Source: Angiostrongylus vasorum
Taxonomy: Eukaryota; Nematoda; Chromadorea; Rhabditida; Metastrongylidae
Assembly (NCBI GenBank): GCA_018806985.1
Contig: JADANN010000434.1
Span: 868,001-932,000, forward strand
Length of the DNA stretch: 64,000 nt
Direction: 5' to 3'
The notes below the pieces were generated by a model that was not told the origin of the DNA, made no database searches, and was given only the letters and a program-made list of their open reading frames with translations. Numbering within the stretch: the first letter of the stretch is position 1; every line of letters begins with the position of its first letter. Positions 23,101 to 31,100 of the stretch are shown in pieces. Made by a program: the position numbers and the translations under genes.

Positions 23101-25092
23101 ACAATATGAAAGCAAGGTGGAAAAAGCAGCCACCCTTATCAAAGACGATTCTAGGAGTTCTTTGTTCTACACAGTCGACGATTAAGGACCAACGACACTG
23201 CCACATATGCGATGTCTAAAATGTAGCCCGGAGATATGATGTCTTCTGACAAGTGGGAAAGAACCGTTAGGGACTCAATCCTCGAGTTTTTTCTCAACGG
23301 AAAGACTACCGACAAGGCATATTTCACCATAATTCCCCCCCTGAATTTGTAACCTTAGAGCGAACAGAATTTACTGGAAAAGTATATCATCAGCCAACAG
23401 ACAACGCAGCATGGAAACATGCGACATGAAACTTCAGAGCTATGCAGCTACATTCCGTAGCAACACACAAAAACTAGAAACGTCTATACTCAACAGTAAC
23501 ATTTCATGTGGATACGGAAGCACAAAGGCTCTAAAGCTGAAACATCCACTTGGAAATGAATCCGATGACGTCAGCAAAAAAGAATAATAATTGTCAAAAC
23601 TCAGGAATGCATTCCTCCATTATCGTATTTGCAAAAAAAACCTCAGACCAAAAACCATGGAGCCAAATACAGTAATTCCACCAAACCAAACCTATCTGTA
23701 AAGTAGAACAACTGAGAACTAGCATGTTTGAGGCCGTAACATGTAGTGTTACTTTTCTTCAGTTAAATTGATCACTAAGATAGGGATGTGGCAAGTACAG
23801 GGACACAATAACTCAATCCGGATGTAGAGATACGCATTATTTCAATCTGGACCGTTTTGGGAGAATATCATATTCCACGTGAAGGGTTTGTCAGGTTACG
23901 GTACATACGAGGTTACGGTGACCCCGTGTGCCTTCATCGAACTACATGGCCATTGTACGATAGTTACTACCCGATTTCTATGCGCATAGAAGGAACAGAA
24001 TCAGTGGTTCTTAAGTTGAACTTTATGACCACCGCATAATACTGTACAGTACCAGGACCTAAGCAATTCCGTTTATCTATGGTTTCGAAAATAAGCTGAG
24101 AAAAACGAATACCCTTTCAAATTTGGCACTGGTAATGCAGCACAGCATTTTGAAGAAGGATGTACTCCATAAGAATCAGCAAACACTAGTAATTTACAGT
24201 CATGCGAAATTAAACCGCAAGAGGAATAATGACGGAATGAATTCAGGTCAGAACTGCGTTGTGAACGAGATATGCAAGGCACTGAGGAGCCGGAATGACC
24301 TTAGCATGTTTAGTGACAAAGTTGTAGTGCAGAGAGAGAGAAAAAGAGAGAGAGAGCGGCGAAATGAGTCAGCTAACTAGTTTTTTATGACCTCGCTCAG
24401 CACCAGCACCTAAGGAACTCACCGAATCGTTGAGATGGATGTTCTTCTTCAACAACATATCACTTGTAATCATTAAAACGATCGAGTTACTTAAGCACAA
24501 GACTCCATTCGTTACAGCAACGCTTGCCAACTTCTCAGTGAGCTCCGTTCGCTCCACGGATATGGACGAAAAGCATCGCGGTTTTAGTACAAGGACATTT
24601 ATTTCTATGTTCTTACCAAGTCATCCTCTGTCGCATGTGTTATATATACATACATATGCAATTATTAAATTGATAAGGCGTTCGGCGTTGACCAATCCCT
24701 GAAGAGGTATGGAGGGTTTGGTTTGCTCTGAGTACCTGATCGAAAGACATTTGTGTACTACGATGCATCTTTAACCACCGCGCTACTCGCTTACAACCAC
24801 ATATATAATGTGCAAATGTGACTAAAACCTGTTAGTTTTGGATCACTAGAGCAAGTGCTTGCTTTACATTCATGTGCGAAAACCTAATCGAGCATAATCA
24901 CATAGATTACCACTAGGACTAGAAAGTGTCACATCAAGTGGTAGTTGCATTCAGCTACAGATACAGGTGCATATACAACTAGCTCAATCATTCAACATTT
25001 CCACTTCGGTATGACAATAAAAGGTGCATCGAACACTCACCAACAGATGGCGTGATGACGTCTAGTGACGTGAGCATTGTTGTCGTCGTCAT
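4993..25092 (-). CDS. dlk-1: DLK-1 / MAP3K12-13 mixed-lineage MAP kinase kinase kinase (20 coding exons)
   Basis: Spliced minus-strand gene, 2613 coding nt in 20 exons whose phases all agree, giving 870 residues. Seen: glycine loop GAGSQGAVF (about 126-134), VAVKK with the ATP lysine near 147, HRDLKSPN (229-236), DFG (249-251), WMAPE (272-276), kinase end near 373, a charged leucine-zipper coiled coil (about 409-470), a Ser/Arg-rich region and C-terminal SDGLSD (840-845). Known: DLK-1 is the MAPKKK above MKK-4 and PMK-3 p38 in axon regeneration and synapse formation; the C. elegans long isoform is about 930 residues, and its SDGLSD hexapeptide controls kinase activation. The N-terminus (MTTTTMLTSLDVITP) also resembles the C. 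elegans protein from memory. Introns are large and full of SINEs, a mariner, an RTE relic and a GGA tract. Least certain are exon 2 (24 nt), the exon 10 and 19 donors, and the 3' end. Confidence 0.93.
5486..5572 (-). CDS. dlk-1: dlk-1 exon 19
   Basis: Acceptor CATAATTACAG. Encodes DSQKASSALTKTSSEEDNAE. The donor GTGTGG is weak. If it is not used, the frame stops four codons later (TAA at 5475-5473), giving a protein without the hexapeptide. Confidence 0.72.
5643..5783 (-). CDS. dlk-1: dlk-1 exon 18, acidic
   Basis: Acceptor CTCTCTGTCAG, donor GTGAGC. Encodes TSDRRTQSEDASSENSADDE. The frame is also open upstream of this acceptor, but only this site gives the phase 2 that exon 17 needs. Confidence 0.78.
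6277..6480 (-). CDS. dlk-1: dlk-1 exon 17
   Basis: Acceptor GTTTTCCAG, donor GTGAGG. Encodes SSIQKHHHRSPTPYKNLAEL and a Ser/Asn-rich tail. Phase 2 at both ends. Confidence 0.84.
6745..6880 (-). repeat. repeat family D fragment in dlk-1 intron 16
   Basis: TGTACATCGCAGTCCGACAT and GCGGTAAACCG are the complement of the D start. It lies directly beside the GGA tract. Confidence 0.65.
6900..7020 (+). repeat. (GGA)n microsatellite in dlk-1 intron 16
   Basis: About 110 bp of nearly pure GGA/GAG triplets ending GGGGGGAAGGGGGGAGGA. In the dlk-1 transcript it reads as UCC repeats. It generates a spurious poly-Arg open frame. Confidence 0.95.
7019..7185 (+). repeat. tandem duplication of the GGA tract and flank
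   Basis: GAGGATGAACTTAAAGTAAT and the following 30 bp occur at 7019 and again near 7135 with one change, each preceded by a GGA tract (second tract 7071-7110). Confidence 0.9.
7228..7345 (-). CDS. dlk-1: dlk-1 exon 16, Cys-rich
   Basis: Acceptor ACCGTTCAG, donor GTAAGC. Encodes HRASYPSQMHYL and the cysteine cluster DAECCCDCTNENYC. Confidence 0.82.
7584..7850 (-). repeat. SINE-A copy in dlk-1 intron 15
   Basis: AGGATAAAACCCTCGGCGTC at one end and body sequence CATCTGGCCTATATAATGG; the head is degenerate. Confidence 0.8.
8045..8240 (-). repeat. repeat family C copy
   Basis: Shares with other family C copies an ATGACTCGTCATCTCATCTG-like start and a GTGCGGATC core. Unclassified, non-coding. 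Confidence 0.5.
8378..8427 (+). repeat. 25-bp tandem duplication
   Basis: AACGAATTTGTTTTCGGAAA and its copy AACGAATTTGTTTTCGAAAA lie in direct succession in dlk-1 intron 15. Confidence 0.85.
8848..8959 (-). CDS. dlk-1: dlk-1 exon 15
   Basis: Acceptor TTTTCGTAG, donor GTGAGT. Contains DGRWSENRVVQWRR and FQRDSPARVP, resembling the corresponding C. elegans region. Phase 0 in, phase 1 out. Confidence 0.82.
9152..9303 (-). CDS. dlk-1: dlk-1 exon 14
   Basis: Acceptor ATTCTAG, donor GTATTT. Contains NSPARTSGMSEDSGVQMW. Phase 1 in, phase 0 out, which fits both neighbours. Confidence 0.82.
10400..10620 (+). pseudogene. decayed RTE ORF2 3' fragment
   Basis: One frame reads ERVVER, a stop, MLGIYR near 10420-10465; another reads RYGWSGHVLYLKDNRWTQGL from 10494. 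Both align by eye with the RTE copy at 45727 ([31 protein letters not shown]). Stops and a frame change show decay. It lies in dlk-1 intron 13. Confidence 0.68.
10915..11195 (+). repeat. SINE-A copy in dlk-1 intron 13
   Basis: Head ATGTGGTCGGAAGCGCCCTG, body ACCAGACTTGTCTGGGAGGA, tail CTTTATCCTTTACTTTTT. Confidence 0.88.
11379..11506 (-). CDS. dlk-1: dlk-1 exon 13, Ser/Arg-rich
   Basis: Acceptor TTTGTTTCAG, donor GTGAGT. Encodes FSRQSSSRSSLGLPRRYDS, matching the Ser/Arg-rich block I recall after the zipper in C. elegans DLK-1. Confidence 0.87.
11860..11984 (-). CDS. dlk-1: dlk-1 exon 12, end of zipper
   Basis: Acceptor TTTCCTAG, donor GTACGT. Begins ELEQRIRLWDETHRYASF, continuing the zipper. 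Phase 0 in, phase 2 out. Confidence 0.85.
12090..12232 (-). CDS. dlk-1: dlk-1 exon 11, leucine-zipper coiled coil
   Basis: Acceptor TTCATTCCAG (an alternative acceptor lies 13 nt upstream), donor GTAAGG. Encodes a charged amphipathic helix including ELIRKRRQELKHAQDIREMY, the DLK dimerisation zipper. Confidence 0.92.
12685..12790 (-). CDS. dlk-1: dlk-1 exon 10
   Basis: Acceptor AAATTTCAG. Encodes EFFRRSAKWRADAANIEYPE between the kinase and the zipper. The donor reads GTTGGA, which is weak, but it gives the phase 1 that exon 11 needs. Confidence 0.78.
12791..14338. other. dlk-1 intron 9, nothing recognised
   Basis: About 1.5 kb without a recognisable exon or repeat family. The plus frame at 13271-13600 has no supporting motif. 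Confidence 0.5.
14339..14495 (-). CDS. dlk-1: dlk-1 exon 9, end of kinase domain
   Basis: Acceptor ATTTAAAG, donor GTATGT, leaving in phase 0. Contains LSLPIPDSTPDGLKMLMRQC and RNRPSF, the C-terminal kinase arginine motif. Confidence 0.96.
15765..15885 (+). repeat. SINE-A fragment, head half
   Basis: GGTTTGATCCCGCCACAGAC (B box) and GGTAAATTGGCATCGGACTT; the body is cut after about 120 bp. Confidence 0.6.
15995..16135 (-). repeat. repeat family C copy in dlk-1 intron 8
   Basis: Read on minus: GACCCGTCTTCACGTCTGCT, GTGCGGATCCCAGCAC, CATCCATCATCCACTAAGGT. Confidence 0.55.
16238..16492 (-). CDS. dlk-1: dlk-1 exon 8, activation segment and C-lobe
   Basis: Acceptor TTGTGAAG, donor GTTAGT. Contains ICDFGTSH, SFCGTVSWMAPE, VDVYSYGVVLWELLTRE and NQMAIIYGVGS, diagnostic for a MAPKKK of the DLK class. 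Confidence 0.97.
   Translation of the reverse strand, partial: YLVRRRRYRENMRLWNLSSTKETEQHGDVVLWNGQLDGSGGHQETAVLREGRRLLLWSCALGVTNKRTTIQEHQPDGYYLWSRF
16712..16808 (-). CDS. dlk-1: dlk-1 exon 7, catalytic loop
   Basis: Acceptor GATTTAAG, donor GTAAGC. Encodes QIAEGMEYLHKNKVIHRDLK, and the asparagine codon of the catalytic loop is split across the next intron. Confidence 0.96.
17077..17279 (-). CDS. dlk-1: dlk-1 exon 6, kinase N-lobe
   Basis: Acceptor GATTTCAG, donor GTGAGT. Encodes NGQTVAVKKVKLEEE with the ATP-binding lysine, the helix C region, HLRHLSHPNIIKFIGVC and the hinge CYCLVMEYC, all characteristic of DLK. Confidence 0.97.
17653..18591 (-). pseudogene. mariner transposon relic (bandit/Hsmar1-like), broken transposase
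   Basis: Fragments of a mariner transposase lie in several minus-strand frames, in the right order: RELVERPATNISAVSEHLKD (near 18450), PFFDNIVSRDKKSILYDNRR (near 18290), VHRIGQQKGAILLRDNAKAY (near 18010) and FFKHFGTFL (near 17860). Frame changes and stops show it is dead. Candidate terminal inverted repeats start GGGTAT at 17654 and end ATACCC near 18589, with CATATCT inside both. At about 0.94 kb it is shorter than an intact 1.3-kb mariner. It lies in dlk-1 intron 5, in the same orientation. Hookworm bandit is the closest family I know of. Confidence 0.82.
19158..19445 (+). repeat. SINE-A copy, well preserved
   Basis: Head GCGTGTAGCGCAGTGGTTGG with GGAATCGATCCC, body and tail (GGGCTTTATCCTTTC). 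It lies in dlk-1 intron 5. Confidence 0.9.
20080..20245 (-). CDS. dlk-1: dlk-1 exon 5, kinase glycine loop
   Basis: Acceptor TTTTTTCAG, donor GTTAGC. Contains WEIPFEAITGLEWLGAGSQG followed by AVF, the nucleotide-binding loop typical of DLK/LZK. Leaves in phase 2. Confidence 0.96.
20351..20425 (-). CDS. dlk-1: dlk-1 exon 4
   Basis: Acceptor CGTTTCAG, donor GTGAGT. Encodes TPRLQDIVASQGKPPNSGYY and then RAGIG, a conserved motif just N-terminal to the nematode DLK-1 kinase domain. Phase 1 at both ends. Confidence 0.92.
20792..21076 (+). repeat. SINE-A copy in dlk-1 intron 3
   Basis: Head CGTGTAGCGCATTGGTCGG, B box GAGATCGATCCC, tail TTCGTCCTTTATTTTC. Confidence 0.87.
21292..21381 (-). CDS. dlk-1: dlk-1 exon 3
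   Basis: Acceptor ATATCTAG, donor GTAAAA. Encodes GLPSSLVTQSAPNVAVAHR, the low-complexity stretch before the kinase domain. Phase 1 at both ends. Confidence 0.8.
21510..21790 (+). repeat. SINE-A copy, diverged, in dlk-1 intron 2
   Basis: B box GGTTCGATCCCACGCC and body AAGTCATTGTACAGGCCAAA, with a small duplication of AATGAATGGA. Confidence 0.7.
21965..22260 (+). repeat. repeat family C copy in dlk-1 intron 2
   Basis: CACATCCCTCATCCACGAAG, GGATAGTAGTGCTAAGACGT and TTCCCAGGTCTTCATCACTG. Confidence 0.5.
24332..24358 (+). repeat. (GA)n tract
   Basis: AGAGAGAGAAAAAGAGAGAG in dlk-1 intron 2, 65 bp from micro-exon 2. Confidence 0.8.
24423..24446 (-). CDS. dlk-1: dlk-1 exon 2 (micro-exon, tentative)
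   Basis: A 24-nt exon ending at a strong GTGAGT donor. It enters and leaves in phase 1 and links exon 1 to exon 3, reading EEHPSQRF. The acceptor (TTGTTGAAG) is poor; a site 3 nt further in would also keep frame. Confidence 0.5.
24675..24795 (-). repeat. SINE-A copy, internally deleted, in dlk-1 intron 2
   Basis: The tail side GGCGTTGACCAATCCCTGA joins almost directly to the head side CTTTAACCACCGCGCTACTC; the body is missing. Confidence 0.7.
25041..25092 (-). CDS. dlk-1: dlk-1 exon 1 (start codon 25092-25090)
   Basis: Starts MTTTTMLTSLDVITPSV and ends at a GTGAGTG donor in phase 1. I chose this ATG because the peptide resembles the remembered N-terminus of C. elegans DLK-1. The reading frame stays open upstream to 25276 without another ATG. 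Confidence 0.72.
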
Positions 25093-25276
25093 TCGGCGGC
25101 TGGAAGTGGTCGCGGATGAACACTTCGACGTGGATTCTGCCGGATGGACAGCTGCCGACGACTTCTTCAGTTTACGTGCCGCCGCTTCACGTGTGCGACT
25201 AGTCGTGGAAACGGGCGGTGCGTCGTCGAGCTCCGTGCGATAACACGGACACCAGCACAGAATAATGCTACACAGC
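25093..25276 (-). other. 5' leader or in-frame N-terminal extension of dlk-1
   Basis: A TACTTCAG acceptor lies at 25277-25284, and the frame of the dlk-1 ATG is open from 25276. It begins with a hydrophobic Cys-rich stretch (LCSIILCWCPCYRTELDD) followed by a basic Ser/Thr-rich stretch. It could be a trans-spliced 5' UTR or coding sequence joined to an upstream exon. Confidence 0.4.
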
Positions 25277-25355
25277 CTGAAGTAAGGTGATATTCAATTG
25301 CAAATCACATATTAAACTACGATAATGGGACGACGTCAACACGCAATAGGAAAAA

Positions 25356-25627
25356 GAAAGGACAAAGGATGAAACTCTCGGTGTTATCAATCCCAAGGGA
25401 TGTGCCATGCATTCGACTTCAATAAGGATCGTTGGAAGTGACTGAATGCATATATGGCTTTTACAACGACTCGCGGTGGCTTACCAATGGACCGAGCCAG
25501 TGCTGATATCCTCCCAGACACGTTTGGAACCAATTTGCCGAGCCCGAAAGGATGGGAGGCTTGGTGAGCTTGGGGCGCTGGGACAATCATCCCACAGCGC
25601 CTCGAACCACTGCGCTACACGCGCTCC
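25356..25627 (-). repeat. SINE-A copy 5' of dlk-1
   Basis: AAGGATGAAACTCTCGGTG at one end, head CACTGCGCTACACGCGCTCC at the other. It starts about 80 bp from the dlk-1 leader. Confidence 0.87.
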
Positions 25628-25928
25628 AAGTGATGGATCTGAATTTCGAGCTATGACGACGACAACGAGGATTCGCTAGCATACCGCTCTAACTATACAT
25701 ACAGCTCTTTTCAAAAACACTTCAGATTCAGATCTGTTTAAAATTCAAATTTCTACAGAAAATGCGGAACAGATTAAAAAATTCATATCAACCGTCATTT
25801 ATTTCTGTATGCATTTAAATCAATGCGCTTTGTTGCGAATGTGTTAATGTTTGAACGAATTCCAACTCTAGTGCGGATATGTATTCTTTCTTTGATGAGC
25901 TTTCACGAGGTTGATATATGATATTTAT

Positions 25929-25968
25929 TCGGCTAACGTTTCGACGTCTTCGTCTTCATCAAAGCCGA
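25929..25968 (-). ncRNA. hammerhead-like motif, left arm of foldback copy 1
   Basis: Same layout as the right arm, but the core reads TTGATGA (C3 changed to T), which should abolish activity. Both stems are intact. Confidence 0.5.
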
Positions 25969-26241
25969 TGATCCGAAACGATGGTGAACGCTTGTTCTTC
26001 TTGATGTGGCGGCTTCGCCTTCGTGTCGAGACAGGTCTTCCTCGGCTGTTCTCTTCCTCAGCTTCCTCAACAAGTTGTTATCACCGGACATTATCATTAT
26101 ATCCATCGTGCGTAAAAGGACATCACCGAGTGAGTATGCCTCATTCGAGGGGATGGCCTGCTGGGGGAATACCTGACTCGACGCGAAGGCGAAGCTGCCA
26201 GATCGAGAGGAATAACAAGCGTGTAGCATCGACTCGGGTCA

Positions 26242-26281
26242 TCGGCTCTGATGAAGACGAAGACGTCGAAACGTTAGCCGA
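26242..26281 (+). ncRNA. hammerhead-ribozyme-like motif, best copy
   Basis: Stem I strand TCGGCT (26242-26247), core CTGATGA (26248-26254), extra A (26255), stem II GACG/CGTC with an AAGA loop, GAAAC from 26268, triplet GTT, and AGCCGA (26276-26281) pairing perfectly with the first strand. All invariant core bases are present. An extra A after A9 is known from a viroid hammerhead. Stem III is the self-complementary ACGT, implying dimeric action. Confidence 0.6.
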
Positions 26282-26563
26282 ATAAATATCATATATCAAC
26301 TTCGCGTAAGCTCATCAAAGAAAACACACTGATTGGTCACACCGAGGTGAAAGGAAAGTCGGTTTCGCAATATTATTCTGGCACGGATGTTCTATGAATA
26401 AAGATGGAGGAAAACAGGTCTTCTACTTAAAAAAAAGTCCTGACTGAAGAAGACTATGGAGGCGGTAAAAAGTATTGCCGCCTATGACTACTTCGAAAGA
26501 GTGGAAACAGTAAATGAGGTACTAGTGAGTTTATAAACATCATCAAGCGTTTACTAATTCTGT

Positions 26564-26732
26564 CTAACTCGCGGTGGCCCACCGATGCATCAAGCCAGTG
26601 CTGCTATCCTCCCAGACAAGTCTGTTGCAAATTTGCTGCTCCCGAAGGGGTAGGACGCTTGGTGAGCCTGGAGCCGGGGATCGATCCCATGTGTATTGCA
26701 GGGCATCTCCGACACTGCGCTACACGCACCCC
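26564..26732 (-). repeat. SINE-A copy, tail half missing
   Basis: CTCGCGGTGGCCCACCGATG to the head CACTGCGCTACACGCACCCC. Confidence 0.85.
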
Positions 26733-27392
26733 TGCTTGCAGATTGACTACTAAATTATGGGATCCACTAGTGCAAATTTCTGGAAACCGAAAAAGACGAA
26801 TAGAAACAGCGCCTAGAAAATCCATCACAACGTGAACATATCACTTAAAATGCAATAACGTTGTTGATATACTACTTTGATAGGTTTACAATGTAACAGA
26901 ATATAGTACAGAAGGTAACAGAAGGTGAAATTCTGTATTGAGTTTATATGAAGGAACAATCAGCCACATCATCCTAACAGAAAGCACCGGAAACATCAAG
27001 GGAAACATAAAACAGGTAAATTTATCCTTCCATAATTGACGAAACCTCAATTTGTTCCTCGAAGACCCTGTTTCAAGGAACGTAACCTCGATAGAACTGT
27101 CTTCGCTAAGTGTTTAGATCTAGCTCGACTTCCATCTTATTGAAATTCGTTTGACTGGGTTCAATAAGGCAGCGATATTTGAGGACAGGTTTACGCCTAT
27201 CTCTGCTTCTCCATAGGGACCTCATGCTCAACTTGAGTGCACCCCTAGGACATGATACTCATGCTGTATATTGCCGGTGAACTCTCATGAACATCCCTCG
27301 CTACGGTAGCTACGGTAGGAGAGCAAATCATGAAGTGATATTTGAGTAATACTACTCACTGGTGCTAAAGGAAGAAAACTAGTAGTGAATAA

Positions 27393-27668
27393 AAAAAGGA
27401 TAAAGCTCTGAGCGTTGATCTAACGTTGAGGGATGCGCCGTGCATTGGACTTCATAAGCATCGTTGGAGGTGACTGAATGCATATCTGACCTTTAGAGAA
27501 ACTCATGATAGCCTACCGATGTGTAGAGTCAGTGCTGCTATCCTCTCAGACAAGTCTGATACCAATTCGCCGACGCCGCACGGGTGGGGAAGGCTTGGTG
27601 TGCCTGGGGGCGCGGGAATCGACCCCATGTGTATTGCAAGGCGTCTCGGACTACTGCGTTACACAGCC
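27393..27668 (-). repeat. SINE-A copy
   Basis: AAAGGATAAAGCTCTGAGCG to the head ACTGCGTTACACAGCCC. Confidence 0.87.
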
Positions 27669-28045
27669 CTATTTATTCATTACCAATTATTGTTTCGTCA
27701 CCACACCGACATAATACGGAAAAAAATGAAAGGAAGAAACGAAAAAAAAAGTAAAAAGAATAAATCGATCACGGATATTTAAACTCTGAACAGGGAGTTT
27801 GTTCACTATTCCAATTCTATAGAAATCGAGCCATTCCAAAGAGGTAATATCAACAAATGGGGGTTCGTCCTTGGTTGGTTATCTGTTGTCTACGACTAAT
27901 CAAACCGCAAATAAGCTATAGATAAACTCCTCCTGAAGTGAACCATAGCATCAGCTAACTAACAACAAAGTGCTTGGACCTGTGTTCCAGTTTGTGCTTT
28001 GTGCTACAAAGTCCTTTACACATAAGGCCGATACCGCTTTCCTGA

Positions 28046-28345
28046 GAAGGATAAACGATAAAGCGTTCAGCGTTGAACACTTCCTGACTAATGCAACATG
28101 CATTCAACTCCATTCGTAGCATTGTAGCGGTGATTGAATCGTCATATATCGTCGGCTTACACAATAACCACTTGTAAGAGCGTATCGATATGCACCGTCC
28201 GTGTTTTTACCTTCCCAGATTAGCTTGGTACCAGTTTTTTTCGACTCCGGAAAGATGAAGGGCTTGCTTAGCACGAGGCGCGGGATCGAACCAAAAAACC
28301 ATGTGTATTGCAGGGCACCTTTAGTCAGTGCACCACAAGCGCTCT
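28046..28345 (-). repeat. SINE-A copy, diverged
   Basis: AAGGATAAACGATAAAGCG and GATTAGCTTGGTACCAG; the head is degenerate (CACCACAAGCGCTC). Confidence 0.78.
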
Positions 28346-28798
28346 GACTTCTTCGTATCTCCTGACAATTTCTGGACAACTAAATTATTCAAAGTGAGAT
28401 TTTGATATAACTGCAGAAGAACTCCGCAATATTGCTCGGATGATAAACGATTTATTCAAGATATTACGCTCTATTCTGACTTTTTAAGTTGAAATTTAAA
28501 AAAAGTATTATATTACGAGAAAAAAAGGTGTTCTATAGAGGTTCGATGGAACCAAACAACACACTTCGGACGTCACCGCATCGTGCTGGCCGAAATCACG
28601 CTTGTTCAATAGCTCCACGGTTCGACAAACAAGCTGTGACGCAAAAGGCAAAAAAAATCTGGCAGCTCGAGGAAAACAGAGCTACGTCGGGGGAAAAAAT
28701 AGGAAAGATTTACGGATTCTACTGATTCCTACTTCAAATAATAGATTTCACTACGGACTGCAATACTTTTTCTTTAAAGTAAGAAGTGACGTAAAGTA

Positions 28799-29072
28799 GA
28801 AGGGGCGTGAAGGGCGGTGGTTCACTGCTACACATCTGTGGTTCGATACCGCGCCCCTGGCTCACCAAATATTCTATCCTTCCAAGGTAAGCAAATTGAT
28901 ACCAGAGTTCTCTGGTAGGACAACAGCACTGTCTTGACACATCGGTGGGCCACCGCGAGTCATTACTTATGCCAGATATGCATTCAATCACCTCCGACGT
29001 TGTCTGATGAAGTCGAATGCATGGCGCATCCCTCAGGGGATTGATCAACGCCAAGAGCTTTATCCTTCAACC
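28799..29072 (+). repeat. SINE-A copy with altered head
   Basis: Head GGGGCGTGAAGGGCGGTGG, B box TGTGGTTCGATACCGCGCC, tail AGCTTTATCCTTC. Confidence 0.82.
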
Positions 29073-30175
29073 TCTAATGTTGGAAGTCTAATAAACTATG
29101 TTCGGGAACGTATGCATTGAAATCAACAAACATATGTCATCAGGACGTAACACATCCACCAAGAAATTGCAAAGTTTCTGAAGCTTCTGAAGAAATTTCT
29201 AAGACGAACTTCCCAGATTGATGTGAGTGACGTCATTCGGGGAAACGCTGTGTTCCCTTTGCGGTTGGAACTAACTTGTCACTTTATTACTTTGCTTCCT
29301 CGTGCTTTTAGTTGGAATGAACTGTTGTGGACCTACGTTAGCGAACTTCATTTTTACAAAATTCGTTCCAGAAATGAATTGTCTCACTGGAACGAAGAAC
29401 GAGGTTAACACAGCTGATGACTAGTGAAGTTGGGGGGTATGGCTGGTCGGTGAGTCATTGCTCAAAGGGCAAGCGAAACAGAAGCACGAGGAAGTATAGC
29501 ACTGGAGCGCCATCATGCCCCAGACTGACGAAGAGCGCACGCGAGCGAAAAGCGCCAACGAGAACGAGTCGGATTGACGCATATTTGGCAACTTGCGTCT
29601 GCGTTAGTGAGAATAGTTGGAATTTCCTAGTTTGTGGACTTTACGAAATCAATGGAGTAAAGCCTTCTCGGAGAAGATTAATTCTAGTCGAATCCTGCTT
29701 AGAAAAAATGCAACTGGTTTTATAAAGAATTAGACCGAAGTGCTACACTACAAATAATGGCAGTTAGCCATCGATTCGTTTTCTCATGGTTTGTAGGCTT
29801 TTGTGAACGCGGGTTAAAAACGTGTAGATGTAAAATTTAAATTATAAACGACTTCAATTCCGGTGAATTTCACAATGAAAACGTGCACTTTCATGCAAAA
29901 GCGGGTTTAATTTTACGAGCGTCAGCTCCCCCCCCCCTTCAGCAGTTAATTTTAATTGTTGAGAATGTACTTATCGCAAAAGTGCAAAAGACAAGTGAAT
30001 AGTAATTCTCGGCGCAAGATATATTCATAATAAACTGCCTATTTTCCGGAAATCGAACGATACCTAATCTGATCGGGGGGTATGTGGCCACCTGTGAAGA
30101 GGAAAATAACAGCACAAACAGCTTACAGAAAGTTCTACGCCGTGGCAATAAAGGAAGACTTTCCGTTTATTTCAA

Positions 30176-30390
30176 AAACCGACTTTCCTTTAACCTCTAT
30201 ATGACAAATCAATACGTATTGTTTCACTGATAAACTCACATTAGGCTGATTAAAAAAACTCCATTCGGCTAACGTTTCGACGTCTGACGACCATCGAGTC
30301 GGTTATTGTTTGCGAAGAAGACGAAGACGTCGAAACGTTAACTGAGTAAAGTTTCTTTTTTTCAGCTACAACCTCATGTTAGCTTATCAA
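30176..30390. mobile_element. foldback element, decayed short copy
   Basis: Begins with the family flank (CCGACTTTCCTTTAACCTC). Inverted arms TTCGGCTAACGTTTCGACGTC (30265-30285) and GACGTCGAAACGTTAAC face each other. The CTGATGA core is lost in the right arm. Confidence 0.62.
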
Positions 30391-30694
30391 CGAAAGAATA
30401 CCTTGGGCATATTTCAAAATGAAAACGCTGAAACGACACTCAAAAGTTCATAGTGGTCTCCGCTCAAATCCCATAGATTTCTGCTTAACCGATAACGAAC
30501 GAGCGAGGCTTATTTTTTGCGTGGCAGCCGTGTACGATGACGCCTAATTCGTGTTGGTTGCGGACTTCCGAAACTCGTCCTCCATTCAAACACATGGCTT
30601 TCAAAACACGCTGTGAACGACGCTAGTAGTTTGATAAGGTGAACTGTTTTCCAATAATTGTATAACTTAAGGGGATGGATCCTTCTCCCTCCCT

Positions 30695-31100
30695 TACGGA
30701 AACCTGAACCTCCCAACGGTTTACTGCTTCATCGTGGCTGAGAGGTGTTCCCGGGTGTCCGGCTGCGATGCAAAACGGGGGATTTGTTCTCCTAGCAAGG
30801 TCTCCTCAGCTGAGCAGGAGTTCGAAGTTTCCACAGTACACACGGCTATGAGTAAACCAATACCGGAATCCAGCACCGTCCTGCTATCAAACTAGTCGCA
30901 TGGTGGCAAATCTGCCTCTGACCCACAAAGGCTGCGACTGTCTGTGGTGGTGACGACCTGGGGGCAGAATTTGACTAGGCTGACCTCGGGACTCCGGGGA
31001 ACCACAATGGCTAAACCTGCAAAACTCCGAACCAGTGGTAGTTGTGCTGGTATCCGCAAAAGCAGTTAGGACGGGCCATCAAAGCAACCAAGAAATTAAG
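30695..31100 (+). repeat. repeat family D copy
   Basis: CGGTTTACTGCTTCATCGTG, GGACTCCGGGGAACCACAAT, GCAAAACTCCGAACCAGTGG. Confidence 0.7.

Larger units (their letters stand above)
25887..26324. mobile_element. foldback element with hammerhead-bearing arms (copy 1)
   Basis: Arms 25887-25975 and 26237-26324 are near-perfect inverted repeats, from TTTCTTTGATGAGC to the mirrored GCTCATCAAAGAAA. Each arm carries a hammerhead-like motif pointing outwards from the centre. The roughly 260-bp interior has no recognisable gene. It lies just upstream of dlk-1. Confidence 0.78.
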
